The notes: generated by a model from the sequence alone, not told the origin. A stretch of DNA of 53,717 bases from UBA11373 sp035291545 (GCA_035291545.1 DATDRW010000071.1:1-53717); one strand, 5' to 3'. Positions 40,781-48,200 are shown, counted from the stretch's first letter. Numbers and translations: made by a program.

Positions 40781-41349
40781 CGCGGTGGACCGTAGCGCCG
40801 CAAGCCTTCGGTCATGAGCTCGGGGGTGTCCACCGAGAACCAGGACCGTCCGTCCTCCCCCCATCGCTCCCACTCCTCGGGGGAGAGGTCACGGCACCCC
40901 AGGTCGAGCACGGCTTGTGGCCCGCGTCCGGCGTCGAGGAGGCGCCGCGCCTCGGGGAGTACGGCGAAGGGAAACACGGCGCACAGCACCTGCCGGACTG
41001 CGTCGTCGATGGGTGCTATTGGGAGGTCGCCCGTGGTCGCGGCGGAGAGGGCGCGTACGGTGGCCGGTTGCAGCCACGGCTGGTCGGCACCGACCAGGAG
41101 CACCGCCCCGGCGCAGGCGTCGAGGGCCGCTACCAGTCCGGCGAGGGGTCCGCGTCGGTCTGGAAAGGGATCCGGGATCGAGCGGACACCGGGATGATGC
41201 CTGCCGACCACGATCGCGGGGAGATCCCCGGCTGCGGCCAGCACGTGATCGAGCAGGGTGACTCCGCCGATCTCCAGCAGCACCTTGTCCGAAGCCATCC
41301 GGTGTGATGCGCCCCCGGCGAGGACGGCGAGGGTGAGAGGAGCCGGCAT
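40777..41349 (-). CDS. MobA-like nucleotidyltransferase
   Basis: A 190-residue NTP-transferase of the MobA/MocA type, which attaches GMP or CMP to molybdopterin, or acts on related phosphorylated substrates. The NTP loop is L-A-G-G-A-S-H-R-M-A-S-D-K near residues 10-22 (Ala replaces Gly in the usual R-M-G). The metal site is V-G-A-D-Q-P near residue 86. Xanthine dehydrogenase-type enzymes use such cofactor and the window also has XdhC, which fits. The ATG is supported by TACCGT 6 nt upstream. Coupled with the ATP-grasp-like gene, so a role outside molybdenum cofactor cannot be excluded. Confidence 0.78.
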   Translation of the reverse strand: MPAPLTLAVLAGGASHRMASDKVLLEIGGVTLLDHVLAAAGDLPAIVVGRHHPGVRSIPDPFPDRRGPLAGLVAALDACAGAVLLVGADQPWLQPATVRALSAATTGDLPIAPIDDAVRQVLCAVFPFAVLPEARRLLDAGRGPQAVLDLGCRDLSPEEWERWGEDGRSWFSVDTPELMTEGLRRYGPPR

Positions 41350-41355
41350 GTGGGG

Positions 41356-41361
41356 ACGGTA
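41356..41361 (-). promoter_or_regulatory. -10 box of the MobA-like gene
   Basis: TACCGT on the minus strand, exactly 6 nt before the ATG at 41349. Confidence 0.45.
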
Positions 41362-41384
41362 GGCGCCGGGGAGGCCAGGAAGGG

Positions 41385-41502
41385 GGTGGCAGGTCGCAGG
41401 TCGCAGGTGGCAGGAAGCGGGAAGCCGAAACTCGCCGGCGTTTCCTGATGTACCCAGGTCTGTTCTTCCTGCCTCCTGCCGTCTGCCGCCTGCCTCCTCA
41501 CA
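41385..41502. repeat. Heptad repeat element with inverted arms (N)
   Basis: Left arm GGTGGCA, GGTCGCA, GGTCGCA, GGTGGCA, GGAAGCG (41385-41426); right arm TTCTTCC, TGCCTCC, TGCCGTC, TGCCGCC, TGCCTCC (41463-41502), the inverse sense with core GGCAGG/CCTGCC. Centre about 36 bp. It fills the first part of the 383-bp divergent gap between the MobA-like gene and the channel gene. Confidence 0.8.
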
Positions 41503-41535
41503 CGGAAAAGCCCGGGGGAAGCCCTCCCGACAAGT

Positions 41536-41712
41536 GAGGCGCCGGCGGGAGCGTCACCCACCACTCACAGGAGGGGGCGCTGTGCGGGCCGGGCCGAGCG
41601 CCCCCGCCGGCTTCCTCGCAGGGCCAGGTTCCCCGGCGTTGCCCGAGGCGGCCAGGGTCGAAAGGCCCTTGCTGTGCCCGCGGGAAGCCCGGGACCCGTA
41701 CAATCCCGGGCT
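41536..41712 (+). promoter_or_regulatory. Structured leader RNA upstream of the channel gene
   Basis: Three clear helices in about 180 nt. (1) GCCGGCGGG-a-GCG (41541-41553) pairs with CGC-c-CCCGCCGGC (41599-41611), extended by GAGG/CCTC across a small loop. (2) AGGGTC-GAAA-GGCCCT (41654-41669), a 6-bp stem with a GNRA tetraloop. (3) AGCCCGGGA (41686-41694) pairs perfectly with TCCCGGGCT (41704-41712) around 9 nt, just before the GAGAGG ribosome site of the channel gene. It does not match the RNase P, SRP, tmRNA or c-di-AMP (ydaO) consensus as known to me. It may be an undescribed riboswitch or a stand-alone RNA; GC-richness alone can produce helices, so confidence is limited. Confidence 0.45.
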
Positions 41713-41732
41713 CGCCCGACGAGAGGTCCACC

Positions 41733-42779
41733 GTGTTCACGCGGTTCCGCTGGCATTACCGGCGAATCCGGAAGCAGTTCGGGGGCAAGGTGCTGCGCCC
41801 CCTGATCATCTCCAGCGCCATCGTCGTGGTCCTGGCGACGGTGGGCGTCACCGTCGCCGAGAAGCACGCCACCTTCTCCGAGTTCGGGCGATCCTTCTAC
41901 TGGGCGGTGATGACGATCCTCGACAACGGGGACATCTCCTACGTCACCACCCCGTGGGGATGGGTGATCCACTGGATGCTGGCGCTCTTCGGGGTGGCCA
42001 TGCTCGCTGCGGTCACCGGGGCGGTAGTCGGGTTCGTGATCGATTTCCTCGTGAAGGAGGGTCAGGGGATGGGCGCTGCCGGGTACGAAGACCACATCGT
42101 CATCTGCGGGTGGAACGCCACCGCTCGCGATCTCGTCGAAGAGCTACGCACCGACGATTACGGCGTGAAGATCGCGCTGCTGAACGATGGCGACAAGAAT
42201 CCGGCGGGCGAAGGCGTGTACTTCGTGCGCGGCGATGCCACCAGTTCCGAGGATCTCGAACGCGCCGGGATCAAGGAGGCGTCGGCGGCGATCGTGTGCC
42301 CGACCGATGCATCGGACGCCGCCGACATGCGGAGTCTCCTCATCGTGCTCGCCATCGAGGACATCGCCCCGGCGGTGCGCACCGTGGTCGAGGTGAACAA
42401 TTCCCGCCACGTTCCCCACTTCCAGCGCACCAATGTGGACGAGGTGCTGGTCACCTCCCGCCTCGCCTCGCGACTGCTGGCGCGCACCGCGATGTATCCC
42501 GGTCTGGGGGCGCTGGTCACCGACATCGTGTCAGGAGGAGAGGGCTCCGAGCTGTACCGGGTGATCCTCCCCGACGAGTACGTCGGCTTTGGCATCGACG
42601 AGCTGTCCGCCCGAATGCGGCACGATCATCGAGCGACGCTGTTGGCGGTGGCGCGGGCAGACAAGACGTTCACCAACCCCGATTCCGATTTCCGGCTCGA
42701 GAAGGGGGATCAGGCGGTGGTGGTGGCCGTGTCGCTGGGGTCGCTCGCTCCGCTCACCTCGGCGCGGGGCGTTCGTTGA
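41733..42779 (+). CDS. Two-helix ion channel with RCK (TrkA-N/TrkA-C) domains, atypical pore
   Basis: A 348-residue membrane channel subunit of the two-helix plus RCK type. Helix 1 at residues ~22-41, pore loop ~55-75, helix 2 ~79-104, TrkA-N (Rossmann) from ~120 to ~240 starting H-I-V-I-C-G-W-N, TrkA-C from ~265 to ~345. The pore loop reads W-A-V-M-T-I-L-D-N-G-D where K+ channels have T-V-G-Y-G-D, so selectivity may differ; the D-x-G pattern is nearer to CASTOR/POLLUX-like channels. The first RCK Gly motif is also degenerate (G-W-N-A-T). GTG start with GAGAGG upstream. Preceded by the structured leader; followed by a cyclic-nucleotide-binding protein gene 59 nt away. Confidence 0.85.
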   Translation: MFTRFRWHYRRIRKQFGGKVLRPLIISSAIVVVLATVGVTVAEKHATFSEFGRSFYWAVMTILDNGDISYVTTPWGWVIHWMLALFGVAMLAAVTGAVVGFVIDFLVKEGQGMGAAGYEDHIVICGWNATARDLVEELRTDDYGVKIALLNDGDKNPAGEGVYFVRGDATSSEDLERAGIKEASAAIVCPTDASDAADMRSLLIVLAIEDIAPAVRTVVEVNNSRHVPHFQRTNVDEVLVTSRLASRLLARTAMYPGLGALVTDIVSGGEGSELYRVILPDEYVGFGIDELSARMRHDHRATLLAVARADKTFTNPDSDFRLEKGDQAVVVAVSLGSLAPLTSARGVR

Positions 42780-42838
42780 CCGGACGAAGCGTCTCAGGTT
42801 CCGATATCGTGTGGCGATCCGACAAGGTGGTGGACGAC

Positions 42839-43258
42839 ATGGACGCGGCCGGATTCCTCAAGCGCACTTCGCTCTTCGCCGGGTTCACCGACCGAGAGAT
42901 CGCCACCGTCATCGGCACGGCCAAGGAGCGCTCCTTTGCCGCCGGTGAGTTGATCATCCAGGAGGGCCGCGAGGGTGGCCGCGGTTTCTACCTGCTCCTC
43001 GACGGGACGGCTCAGGCTCGTAAGGGCAGCACCGTGCTTGCCGACTTCGCGCAGGGCGAGTATTTCGGTGAGATGGCGCTCCTCCTCGAAGACACACCCC
43101 GCACCGCCGATGTCGCCGCGACCTCGGCGGCACGTTGCCTGGTCATCACGCAGTGGGACCTGCGAGCCCTCATCAAGAATCACCCCGAAATCGGGGTTAA
43201 GATGATGGCCGAGCTGGCCAAGCGTCTGCGGAACACGGACGCGGCGCTGAGCGACTGA
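42839..43258 (+). CDS. Stand-alone cyclic-nucleotide-binding domain protein
   Basis: A 139-residue protein that is one cNMP-binding domain and nothing more. The phosphate-binding cassette is F-G-E-M-A-L-L-L-E-D-T-P-R-T-A near residues 76-90, with Glu and Arg at the cAMP/cGMP-contacting positions, and the preceding G-F-Y-L-L-L-D-G-T-A. There is no helix-turn-helix, so it is not a transcription factor. It directly follows the RCK channel gene and may gate it in trans or act with another partner. Cyclic nucleotides in this organism are also suggested by the CRP-type site at 34506. Start ATG at 42839; the ribosome site is weak. Confidence 0.88.
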   Translation: MDAAGFLKRTSLFAGFTDREIATVIGTAKERSFAAGELIIQEGREGGRGFYLLLDGTAQARKGSTVLADFAQGEYFGEMALLLEDTPRTADVAATSAARCLVITQWDLRALIKNHPEIGVKMMAELAKRLRNTDAALSD

Positions 43259-43291
43259 GCGAATCGTGTCCCGTACCACGGGGCCGGCTCG

Positions 43292-44110
43292 ATGAGCGGC
43301 CCTTTCCTCTTCGTCGCAGGATGCCGCGGTTCGATGGCGGTGTCGGGCCCCGAGAACCGGCGGTTCGGGGGAAACACGACCTGTCTCCACGCCGAGGTCG
43401 AGCCCAGCCACCATCTCGTTATCGACGCCGGCACGGGTCTGCGCCATCTGCAGCGCCTCGTGTCCGACCGCCAAGAGCCGCAGCGGTATTCCATCTTCCT
43501 CACCCACTTCCACTGGGATCACATCCAGGGTCTTCCGGTGTTCGCTCCGCTGTTCGACGGCGCCAACCGCGTGGATCTGTGGGCTCCGGTGCTGGCAGGG
43601 AGGCAGCCGGAGGACGCGCTGGGCTCCGTGATCTGCCGCCCCTGGTGGCCGGTGGCGCTCGGTGATGCCGACGCCGACGTGCGAATCCGCACTCTCGAGG
43701 ACAGCATCGAGGTCGGCCCCGTGCGGGTCACCCACACCGAGCTCAACCATCCCGACGGTGTCGTCGGTTACCGTCTCGAGGGGTCGCAGACGGTGGTCAT
43801 TGCCACCGATCACGAGGCGGGTGACGTGGAGGCCGACGAGCGACTCGTCAAGCTGGCGCACCGGGCCGACACCCTCGTCCACGACGCCCAGTACACGCCC
43901 GAGGAGCGCCGCGGCGCCCGGGTGGGTTGGGGTCACAGCGACTGGGAGGCGGCGGTGCGCATCGCCGGCGACGCCGGCGTGGGGCGACTGGTGTTGACCA
44001 GTCACGACCCGGATCGCAGCGACGACCAGATCACGGCGATCCAGGCCGCGGCTCGGTCGCGGTTCCCGCTCACCGACGCCGCCCACGAGGGCATGAAGAT
44101 CCCGCTGTAG
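43292..44110 (+). CDS. MBL-fold metal-dependent hydrolase
   Basis: A 272-residue metallo-beta-lactamase-fold protein of the RNase Z/PhnP-like small branch. The metal site is H-F-H-W-D-H near residues 72-77, followed by later ligands in T-E-L-N-H-P-D-G, Asp in ATDHEAGD and His in LTSHDPD. N-terminal GCRGSMAVSGPENRRFGGNTTC is typical of a subgroup found together with response regulators and cNMP proteins. Such proteins cleave phosphodiesters, including cyclic nucleotides, so placed after a cNMP-binding protein it could be a phosphodiesterase; this is inference. Gap to the preceding gene 33 nt. Confidence 0.85.
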   Translation: MSGPFLFVAGCRGSMAVSGPENRRFGGNTTCLHAEVEPSHHLVIDAGTGLRHLQRLVSDRQEPQRYSIFLTHFHWDHIQGLPVFAPLFDGANRVDLWAPVLAGRQPEDALGSVICRPWWPVALGDADADVRIRTLEDSIEVGPVRVTHTELNHPDGVVGYRLEGSQTVVIATDHEAGDVEADERLVKLAHRADTLVHDAQYTPEERRGARVGWGHSDWEAAVRIAGDAGVGRLVLTSHDPDRSDDQITAIQAAARSRFPLTDAAHEGMKIPL

Positions 44111-44112
44111 GC

Positions 44113-44223
44113 CGTCGCCCGTTTCCCGTTACCCGACGCCCGTCGAGCGGCTTGATCTCCGTGATTGGCGGGTAGCGGGTCGCGGGCAGCGGGCCGCGCT
44201 CGACGATGGACCATGGACGATGA
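44113..44223. repeat. Heptad repeat element with inverted arms (O), between convergent genes
   Basis: Left arm GTCGCCC, GTTTCCC, GTTACCC, GACGCCC (44113-44140); right arm GGCGGGT, AGCGGGT, CGCGGGC, AGCGGGC, CGCGCTC, then GACGATG, GACCATG, GACGATG in the same phase (44167-44222). TACCCG and CGGGTA pair between arms. The right end touches the stop codon of the DUF4015 gene. It may act as a two-way terminator. Confidence 0.78.
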
Positions 44224-44224
44224 A

Positions 44225-45865
44225 CTATTCGCCTTCTACCGGGGGCAGCCAGTCCAACTCGTAGTAGGAGAGTTGGTTCCACAGGAGCCAGCCCATGTTG
44301 AGGTTCTCGGCGGTGGCGATCGCCTCCTGCACTTGCTCGGTGGTCCAGGAGAAGGCCTGTATCCAGGGCCGGAGCAGCGCCCCACCCTCCATCCGCCTCA
44401 TCCCCGAGTTGAGGGCCTCGTCGATGACCTCCTGAGGATGGTCGTTGGGGTTCTCAAAGTTGAGCCAGCCCGGTCCATAGTGGCTCGGGTACACCATCGG
44501 GCTGATGGCGTCTACGGTGGCCGAGAGCTCCTCGACCTTCTGGCCGACCCCCTGGTCGTCGCGGACCGAGAGCACGATGGCGAAGAGGTCGGCCGACAGG
44601 GCGCAACCCGCGGCGTTGATCCTCTCCCGGGCATTACTCAGGAATTCGGAGATGATCGCCACCCGGCCCTCGGCGTCGAGCATCGTCGGGTCGTCGTACA
44701 CCGCGGTCTCGATGTCGCCGTCCGAGGGGAACCGGGCGTAGTCGAACTGGATCTCGTCGAATCCCATCTTGCAGGCGGCCACTCCGAGCTCGATCGGGTA
44801 CTCCCACGCCCCGCGGTCGGTGAGATCCATCCACCCCAGCCCGTTCCAGGTGACCCAGGTGTCACCGTCCACCGAGTTGTGCAGTGCGTATTCGTTGCGG
44901 TGGAGCGAGGCGTACGGATCCTGGAAGGTGACGATCCGGGTGATGGTGTAGAGCCCGTGCTCCCTGGCCTGGGCGAGGCGCTCCTTGGCGTCATATACCG
45001 GCTGCAGGGCCCCGATCGCCGCCGGCTCGTCGTACCCGTCGATTTCGTGCACCACGTTGCCCAACTCGACCTTGGTGTCGAAGACGAGTGCATTCACGGT
45101 GCTGGCGTCGGCGAACTCGAGGATCTGGGCGAACGCCGCGTCGTCACCGGCGGTTCTGGGATCGACCCGCAGCCCCCGCACCTGGAAGGCGTCCATCTTC
45201 ACGTCGAGGCGCCTGCGATCCCCGTTCCACTCCGCGGTGGCCGACACCCACGCCGCCTTTTCGACCGTGACGGTCCCCGGCATCGCCTCGACGATCTCGA
45301 ACGAGCCGAAGTCGCCGGTCTCCGTGCTCAGGTCGTTGATGGTGACCTTCGCCCCGACGACGCCGATGTCGTTGCTGTCGGTGACGCGGCCCTGGAGCAC
45401 GAGCGGCTCCATCTGCAGTCCGAGGGCGCCCTGGCGCGGGAGCTGCTCCACGATGTATCTGGCAGGTCGGTAGCCGCGGGCGGTTACGGTCAGGCTTCCC
45501 GGCACTTCGAACGGCACGTTCGCCAGCCCTCCCTCGACCGTGGTCACCTCCTTCCCCGAATCGGTGGTGACCACCGCTCCGGAGAGCGGCCTCCCCTCGG
45601 CGCCGAGCACCTGGATGCGCACCTGGTCGGTGGCGGTCAGGGTGCGGAACAGGATGAACCCTCCGATCAGGGCGCCGAAAACCACGACCACGGTCAGCAC
45701 CCGGAGGAATGACCGCCCCCAGTGGTGCTTGCGCCGTAACTTGTGCGGCTTGGTGGTGACCGCGGCGGGTCGGGATACCGGTCGCAGTGCGCTCCGGCGT
45801 CGCAGCCGCGACACCCCGCGGCGCCGACGGTCGAACACGGACATGGCGTGGTGGGAGCTGCGCAT
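44225..45865 (-). CDS. Membrane-anchored DUF4015 (putative glycosidase) protein
   Basis: A 546-residue envelope protein with a basic N-terminus (residues 1-50), one helix (~54-75), two carboxypeptidase-regulatory-like beta-sandwich repeats (~80-150 and ~155-225) and a C-terminal TIM-barrel-like domain of the DUF4015 type (~230-546), which belongs to the glycoside hydrolase superfamily. Candidate active-site segments are GFDEIQFDYARFP (near residue 367) and SADLFAIVL / ISPMVYPSHYG (near 425 and 460). The TIM barrel probably acts on an extracellular polysaccharide. ATG at 45865 is chosen over one at 45844; neither has a good ribosome site, and TATCCT lies 13 nt upstream. Confidence 0.8.
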   Translation of the reverse strand: MRSSHHAMSVFDRRRRGVSRLRRRSALRPVSRPAAVTTKPHKLRRKHHWGRSFLRVLTVVVVFGALIGGFILFRTLTATDQVRIQVLGAEGRPLSGAVVTTDSGKEVTTVEGGLANVPFEVPGSLTVTARGYRPARYIVEQLPRQGALGLQMEPLVLQGRVTDSNDIGVVGAKVTINDLSTETGDFGSFEIVEAMPGTVTVEKAAWVSATAEWNGDRRRLDVKMDAFQVRGLRVDPRTAGDDAAFAQILEFADASTVNALVFDTKVELGNVVHEIDGYDEPAAIGALQPVYDAKERLAQAREHGLYTITRIVTFQDPYASLHRNEYALHNSVDGDTWVTWNGLGWMDLTDRGAWEYPIELGVAACKMGFDEIQFDYARFPSDGDIETAVYDDPTMLDAEGRVAIISEFLSNARERINAAGCALSADLFAIVLSVRDDQGVGQKVEELSATVDAISPMVYPSHYGPGWLNFENPNDHPQEVIDEALNSGMRRMEGGALLRPWIQAFSWTTEQVQEAIATAENLNMGWLLWNQLSYYELDWLPPVEGE

Positions 45866-45925
45866 GGCGGTGGGGCCGAGGATAGGAGCGCACCTGCCGC
45901 TGTGTGATCCTGGGATACTTCCGGC

Positions 45926-46240
45926 ATGGCTTTCGCCGATGACCTGGCAATCCGTGATCGGTGGGTCGCGGAAGGCAAGCGCGTGGCCGCGGCGACGGTG
46001 ATCTCCGGCGTCGGGTCCGTGCCCCGGCCTCCCGGCGCGCGTCTGCTGCTGTCGTCGGCGGGCGAGATCGTCGGATCGGTGAGTTCCGGTTGCGTCGAGG
46101 GCGACGTCACGGCACGTGCCGAGGCCGTGCTCGCCGGGGGCGAATCTACGGTGGTCACCTATGGGATCTCCGACGATCAGGCCTTCGAAGTGGGGCTCTC
46201 CTGCGGCGGGACGATCCGGGTTCTGATCGAGCGCTGGTGA
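45926..46240 (+). CDS. XdhC/CoxI family protein, N-terminal half
   Basis: A 104-residue protein that corresponds to the first (XdhC_CoxI) domain of XdhC, the factor that helps insert the sulfurated molybdenum cofactor into xanthine dehydrogenase and CO dehydrogenase. Typical blocks: A-A-A-T-V-I-S-G-V-G-S-V-P-R-P-P-G-A, S-S-A-G-E-I-V-G-S-V-S-S-G-C-V-E-G-D-V, and G-L-S-C-G-G-T-I-R-V. Both Cys residues (S-G-C-V-E and S-C-G-G) are kept. In most bacteria this is fused with the Rossmann half; here it is a separate gene that overlaps the next by GTGA. The structural genes of the enzyme are not in the window. Confidence 0.85.
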   Translation: MAFADDLAIRDRWVAEGKRVAAATVISGVGSVPRPPGARLLLSSAGEIVGSVSSGCVEGDVTARAEAVLAGGESTVVTYGISDDQAFEVGLSCGGTIRVLIERW

Positions 46241-46965
46241 CCGACGTCCTCGCCGCCGCCCGTGCCCTGACCTCCTCCGGACGGACCGGGGCCCTGGTGA
46301 CGGTCATCCACGGCGACCGCGGCGGCACGCGTTTTCTCATCGACGCCGCGGGTGAGGTACTTGCGGGAGACCCCGGCGAGACGTTCCCGGCCGTGGTCGC
46401 CTCAGAGGTGCGTCGCCGCATCGAAACCGAGAGTGCAGGGGTCGCCGCCGCCGGTGGGGTGGAGACGTTCGTGGACGTGATCGTCCCTCCGCCGACCCTG
46501 CGGCTCTTCGGTGCCGGGCCGGTCGCCGAGGCACTGTGTACCCTCGCCGCCCGGGCCGGGTTCGGCGTCGTGGTCGGCGATCCCCGCCTCGCCCATGCCC
46601 GACCGGAGCGATTCCCCGATGCGACCTCGGTGATGTGTGGATGGCCCGACGACCTGGTTGCCGCCCTCCCCTTCGACCGGCGGAGCTTCGTCGTGTCGCT
46701 GCTGCACACCGAGCGGTTCGAGGACGTGTTGCTCCCGCTGGCGCTGCGCTCGGAGGCGCGGTACATCGGTGCGCTCGGATCGCGTAAGACCCACGCCGCC
46801 CGGGTGGAGCGGCTGCTCGCTGCCGGATTCGATATCGCCGCGATCGAGCGGATTCACGGTCCGGTGGGTTTGTCGATCGGAGCCGTCACGCCCGAGGAGA
46901 TCGCGGTGGCGATCCTCGCCGAGATAGTCAGCGTGAGAAGAGGGTTTTCCCTCGGTAGGGCCTGA
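46237..46965 (+). CDS. xdhC: XdhC/CoxI family protein, C-terminal Rossmann half
   Basis: A 242-residue protein with a short start that partly repeats the XdhC_CoxI domain and the C-terminal XdhC Rossmann domain (~90-242). Motifs: L-R-L-F-G-A-G-P-V-A-E-A-L near residue 89, D-P-R near 112, F-V-V-S-L-L-H-T near 150, Y-I-G-A-L-G-S-R-K-T near 172, H-G-P-V-G-L-S-I-G-A near 206 and P-E-E-I-A-V-A-I-L-A-E at the end. It is translationally coupled to the first half by GTGA. Together they serve a xanthine dehydrogenase or related molybdenum hydroxylase, which would make urate for the PuuD pathway. Confidence 0.87.
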   Translation: MTDVLAAARALTSSGRTGALVTVIHGDRGGTRFLIDAAGEVLAGDPGETFPAVVASEVRRRIETESAGVAAAGGVETFVDVIVPPPTLRLFGAGPVAEALCTLAARAGFGVVVGDPRLAHARPERFPDATSVMCGWPDDLVAALPFDRRSFVVSLLHTERFEDVLLPLALRSEARYIGALGSRKTHAARVERLLAAGFDIAAIERIHGPVGLSIGAVTPEEIAVAILAEIVSVRRGFSLGRA

Positions 46966-46970
46966 TGGCT

Positions 46971-47012
46971 GGGCGCCAGGCATCAGGTGCCGGGGGCTAG
47001 GGGAAGCCCCCT
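46971..47012. repeat. Short repeat and hairpin after xdhC (P)
   Basis: Diverged heptads (GCCAGGC, ATCAGGT) lead to a perfect 7-bp hairpin GGGGGCT-aggggA-AGCCCCC (46992-47011). No T-run follows. It may be the end signal of the xdhC transcript. Confidence 0.5.
46992..47011 (+). terminator. Hairpin terminator candidate after xdhC
   Basis: A 7-bp GC-rich stem with 6-nt loop, 27 nt after the xdhC stop and before the promoter of the next lipoprotein gene. It lacks a U-tract. Confidence 0.35.
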
Positions 47013-47045
47013 GGTGACACTCCCGTACGCCGGCGGAAACCAGCG

Positions 47046-47051
47046 TATATT
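47046..47051 (+). promoter_or_regulatory. -10 box of the septum-formation-type lipoprotein gene
   Basis: TATATT, one of the best -10 matches in the window. No good -35 at 16-18 nt. Transcription would start near 47058, giving a 40-nt leader that holds a 14-bp tandem repeat (AACGACCACGNAAA, 47060-47087) and an AAAGGGG ribosome site. Confidence 0.45.
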
Positions 47052-47098
47052 CTCGGGGCAACGACCACGCAAAAACGACCACGTAAAGGGGTACTGCC

Positions 47099-47614
47099 AT
47101 GCGGATTCGCCTCATCATCACACTCGCACTGGCATTGTTCGTCACCTCCTGCGGAGACGACGACGGTCTTTCCGCCACGACCACAACACAGGCTCAGGCG
47201 ACGACCACCACGACCGGGGTGCCGGCCACTACCACCACGACCGGGGGGCCGGCTTCGGTGTTCACCCTCGCGGTTGGCGACTGTTTCAACGACGACCCCG
47301 CGGGCGCCGGCGTGGTCCAGACGGTGGCCAGCGTGGACTGTGCCGAGCCGCACGACAACGAGATCTACTTCGAGTTCTCGATGACCGATGCCTCCTTCCC
47401 CGGCCGTGACGCCACCGTGGCGGCCGCAGGGGAGCGGTGCGTCGGCGAGTTCGAGGGCTTCGTCGGCCTGTCGTATGAGCAGTCGGACCTCGACCTCTTC
47501 CCGATCACCCCGACCGCCGAGAGCTGGGCCCAGGGTGACCGCGTCGTCTACTGCGCCCTGTACGCGCTTGACCTCTCCAAGCTGACCGGATCAATGCTCG
47601 GCGCCGCCCGGTGA
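47099..47614 (+). CDS. Lipoprotein with septum-formation-like domain
   Basis: A 171-residue secreted lipoprotein. Signal peptide with lipobox V-T-S-C near residue 18, a Thr-rich linker (residues ~25-52), then a domain (~55-165) that matches the Septum_form type of actinobacteria: F-T-L-A-V-G-D-C-F-N, V-D-C-A-E-P-H-D-N-E-I-Y, C in GERCVGEF and V-Y-C-A-L-Y. Four Cys residues are in place for two disulfides. Such proteins are common in the actinobacterial envelope and their biochemical role is open. AAAGGGG lies before the ATG. Confidence 0.85.
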   Translation: MRIRLIITLALALFVTSCGDDDGLSATTTTQAQATTTTTGVPATTTTTGGPASVFTLAVGDCFNDDPAGAGVVQTVASVDCAEPHDNEIYFEFSMTDASFPGRDATVAAAGERCVGEFEGFVGLSYEQSDLDLFPITPTAESWAQGDRVVYCALYALDLSKLTGSMLGAAR

Positions 47615-47655
47615 GGTTCCGGCCGGCTGCGGCCCTCCCTGCTTCTCGCTGCCTG

Positions 47656-48174
47656 CTACCTCTCGCGCCGGATCACCTGGTCCGTCGGCTTGCGCCCACC
47701 CATACCCGCCGAGCGGCGACCGGCTCGGGCCACCGATTCCGCGTTGCGATCGGGATACCCGAGAGCAACCGCGTATCGACACTCGTGGACTCCGGGTAGC
47801 GCGAGCACCTCGCGGGCGATCTCGACATGGTGCAGCGTCACCGGGCACGAGCCGACCCCGCGGGCGGCGGCGGCCAGCATCAAGTTCTGGGCGACCCGCC
47901 CGATGTCAAAGTCGTTTCCCTCGGAGGTCTTCACCAACGCCACCGCCGCAGCGCAATTGCGCACCGGGTCGGTGAAGTTCCCGGCGGCGGCGAGCCGTTC
48001 CCTGCTCGCAGGGTCCTCGATCACCACCAACACCCAGCCCTGAACGTTCTTCGAGGAACCCGTCCAGCGGCCTGCCTCGAGGATGGCGTCGAGGTCGGCA
48101 GGCTCGAGGGGCCGCGGCTCGAACGACCGGGTGGCGCGGAGACCTTTGATGGTGCGGTAGGCGTTGTCGGTCAT
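47656..48174 (-). CDS. Nitroreductase family protein
   Basis: A 172-residue FMN-dependent nitroreductase-fold oxidoreductase. The FMN-binding start R-A-T-R-S-F (R-x-x-R-x-F/Y) is at residues ~13-18, SSKNVQGWVLVVI (N-x-Q-P/G-W) near 41-53, and GVGSCPVTLHH followed by ALPGVHECRYAVALGYPD near the end, which form the phosphate-binding and dimer parts. Substrate is unknown: nitroaromatics, quinones or flavin. The ATG is supported by TAGCGT 7 nt upstream. It may also belong to the dehalogenase-like branch. Confidence 0.88.
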   Translation of the reverse strand: MTDNAYRTIKGLRATRSFEPRPLEPADLDAILEAGRWTGSSKNVQGWVLVVIEDPASRERLAAAGNFTDPVRNCAAAVALVKTSEGNDFDIGRVAQNLMLAAAARGVGSCPVTLHHVEIAREVLALPGVHECRYAVALGYPDRNAESVARAGRRSAGMGGRKPTDQVIRRER

Positions 48175-48181
48175 GGCCGGG

Positions 48182-48187
48182 ACGCTA
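48182..48187 (-). promoter_or_regulatory. -10 box of the nitroreductase gene
   Basis: TAGCGT on the minus strand, 7 nt before the ATG at 48174. Confidence 0.45.
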
Positions 48188-48200
48188 GTGCACGAGGGTC

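Noticed and set aside
41536..41712. Leader RNA as RNase P RNA, SRP RNA, tmRNA or c-di-AMP riboswitch
   Set aside because: The conserved core blocks of each (for example GAGGAAAGTCC for RNase P, or the GGAA-loop core of SRP RNA) are not present on either strand.
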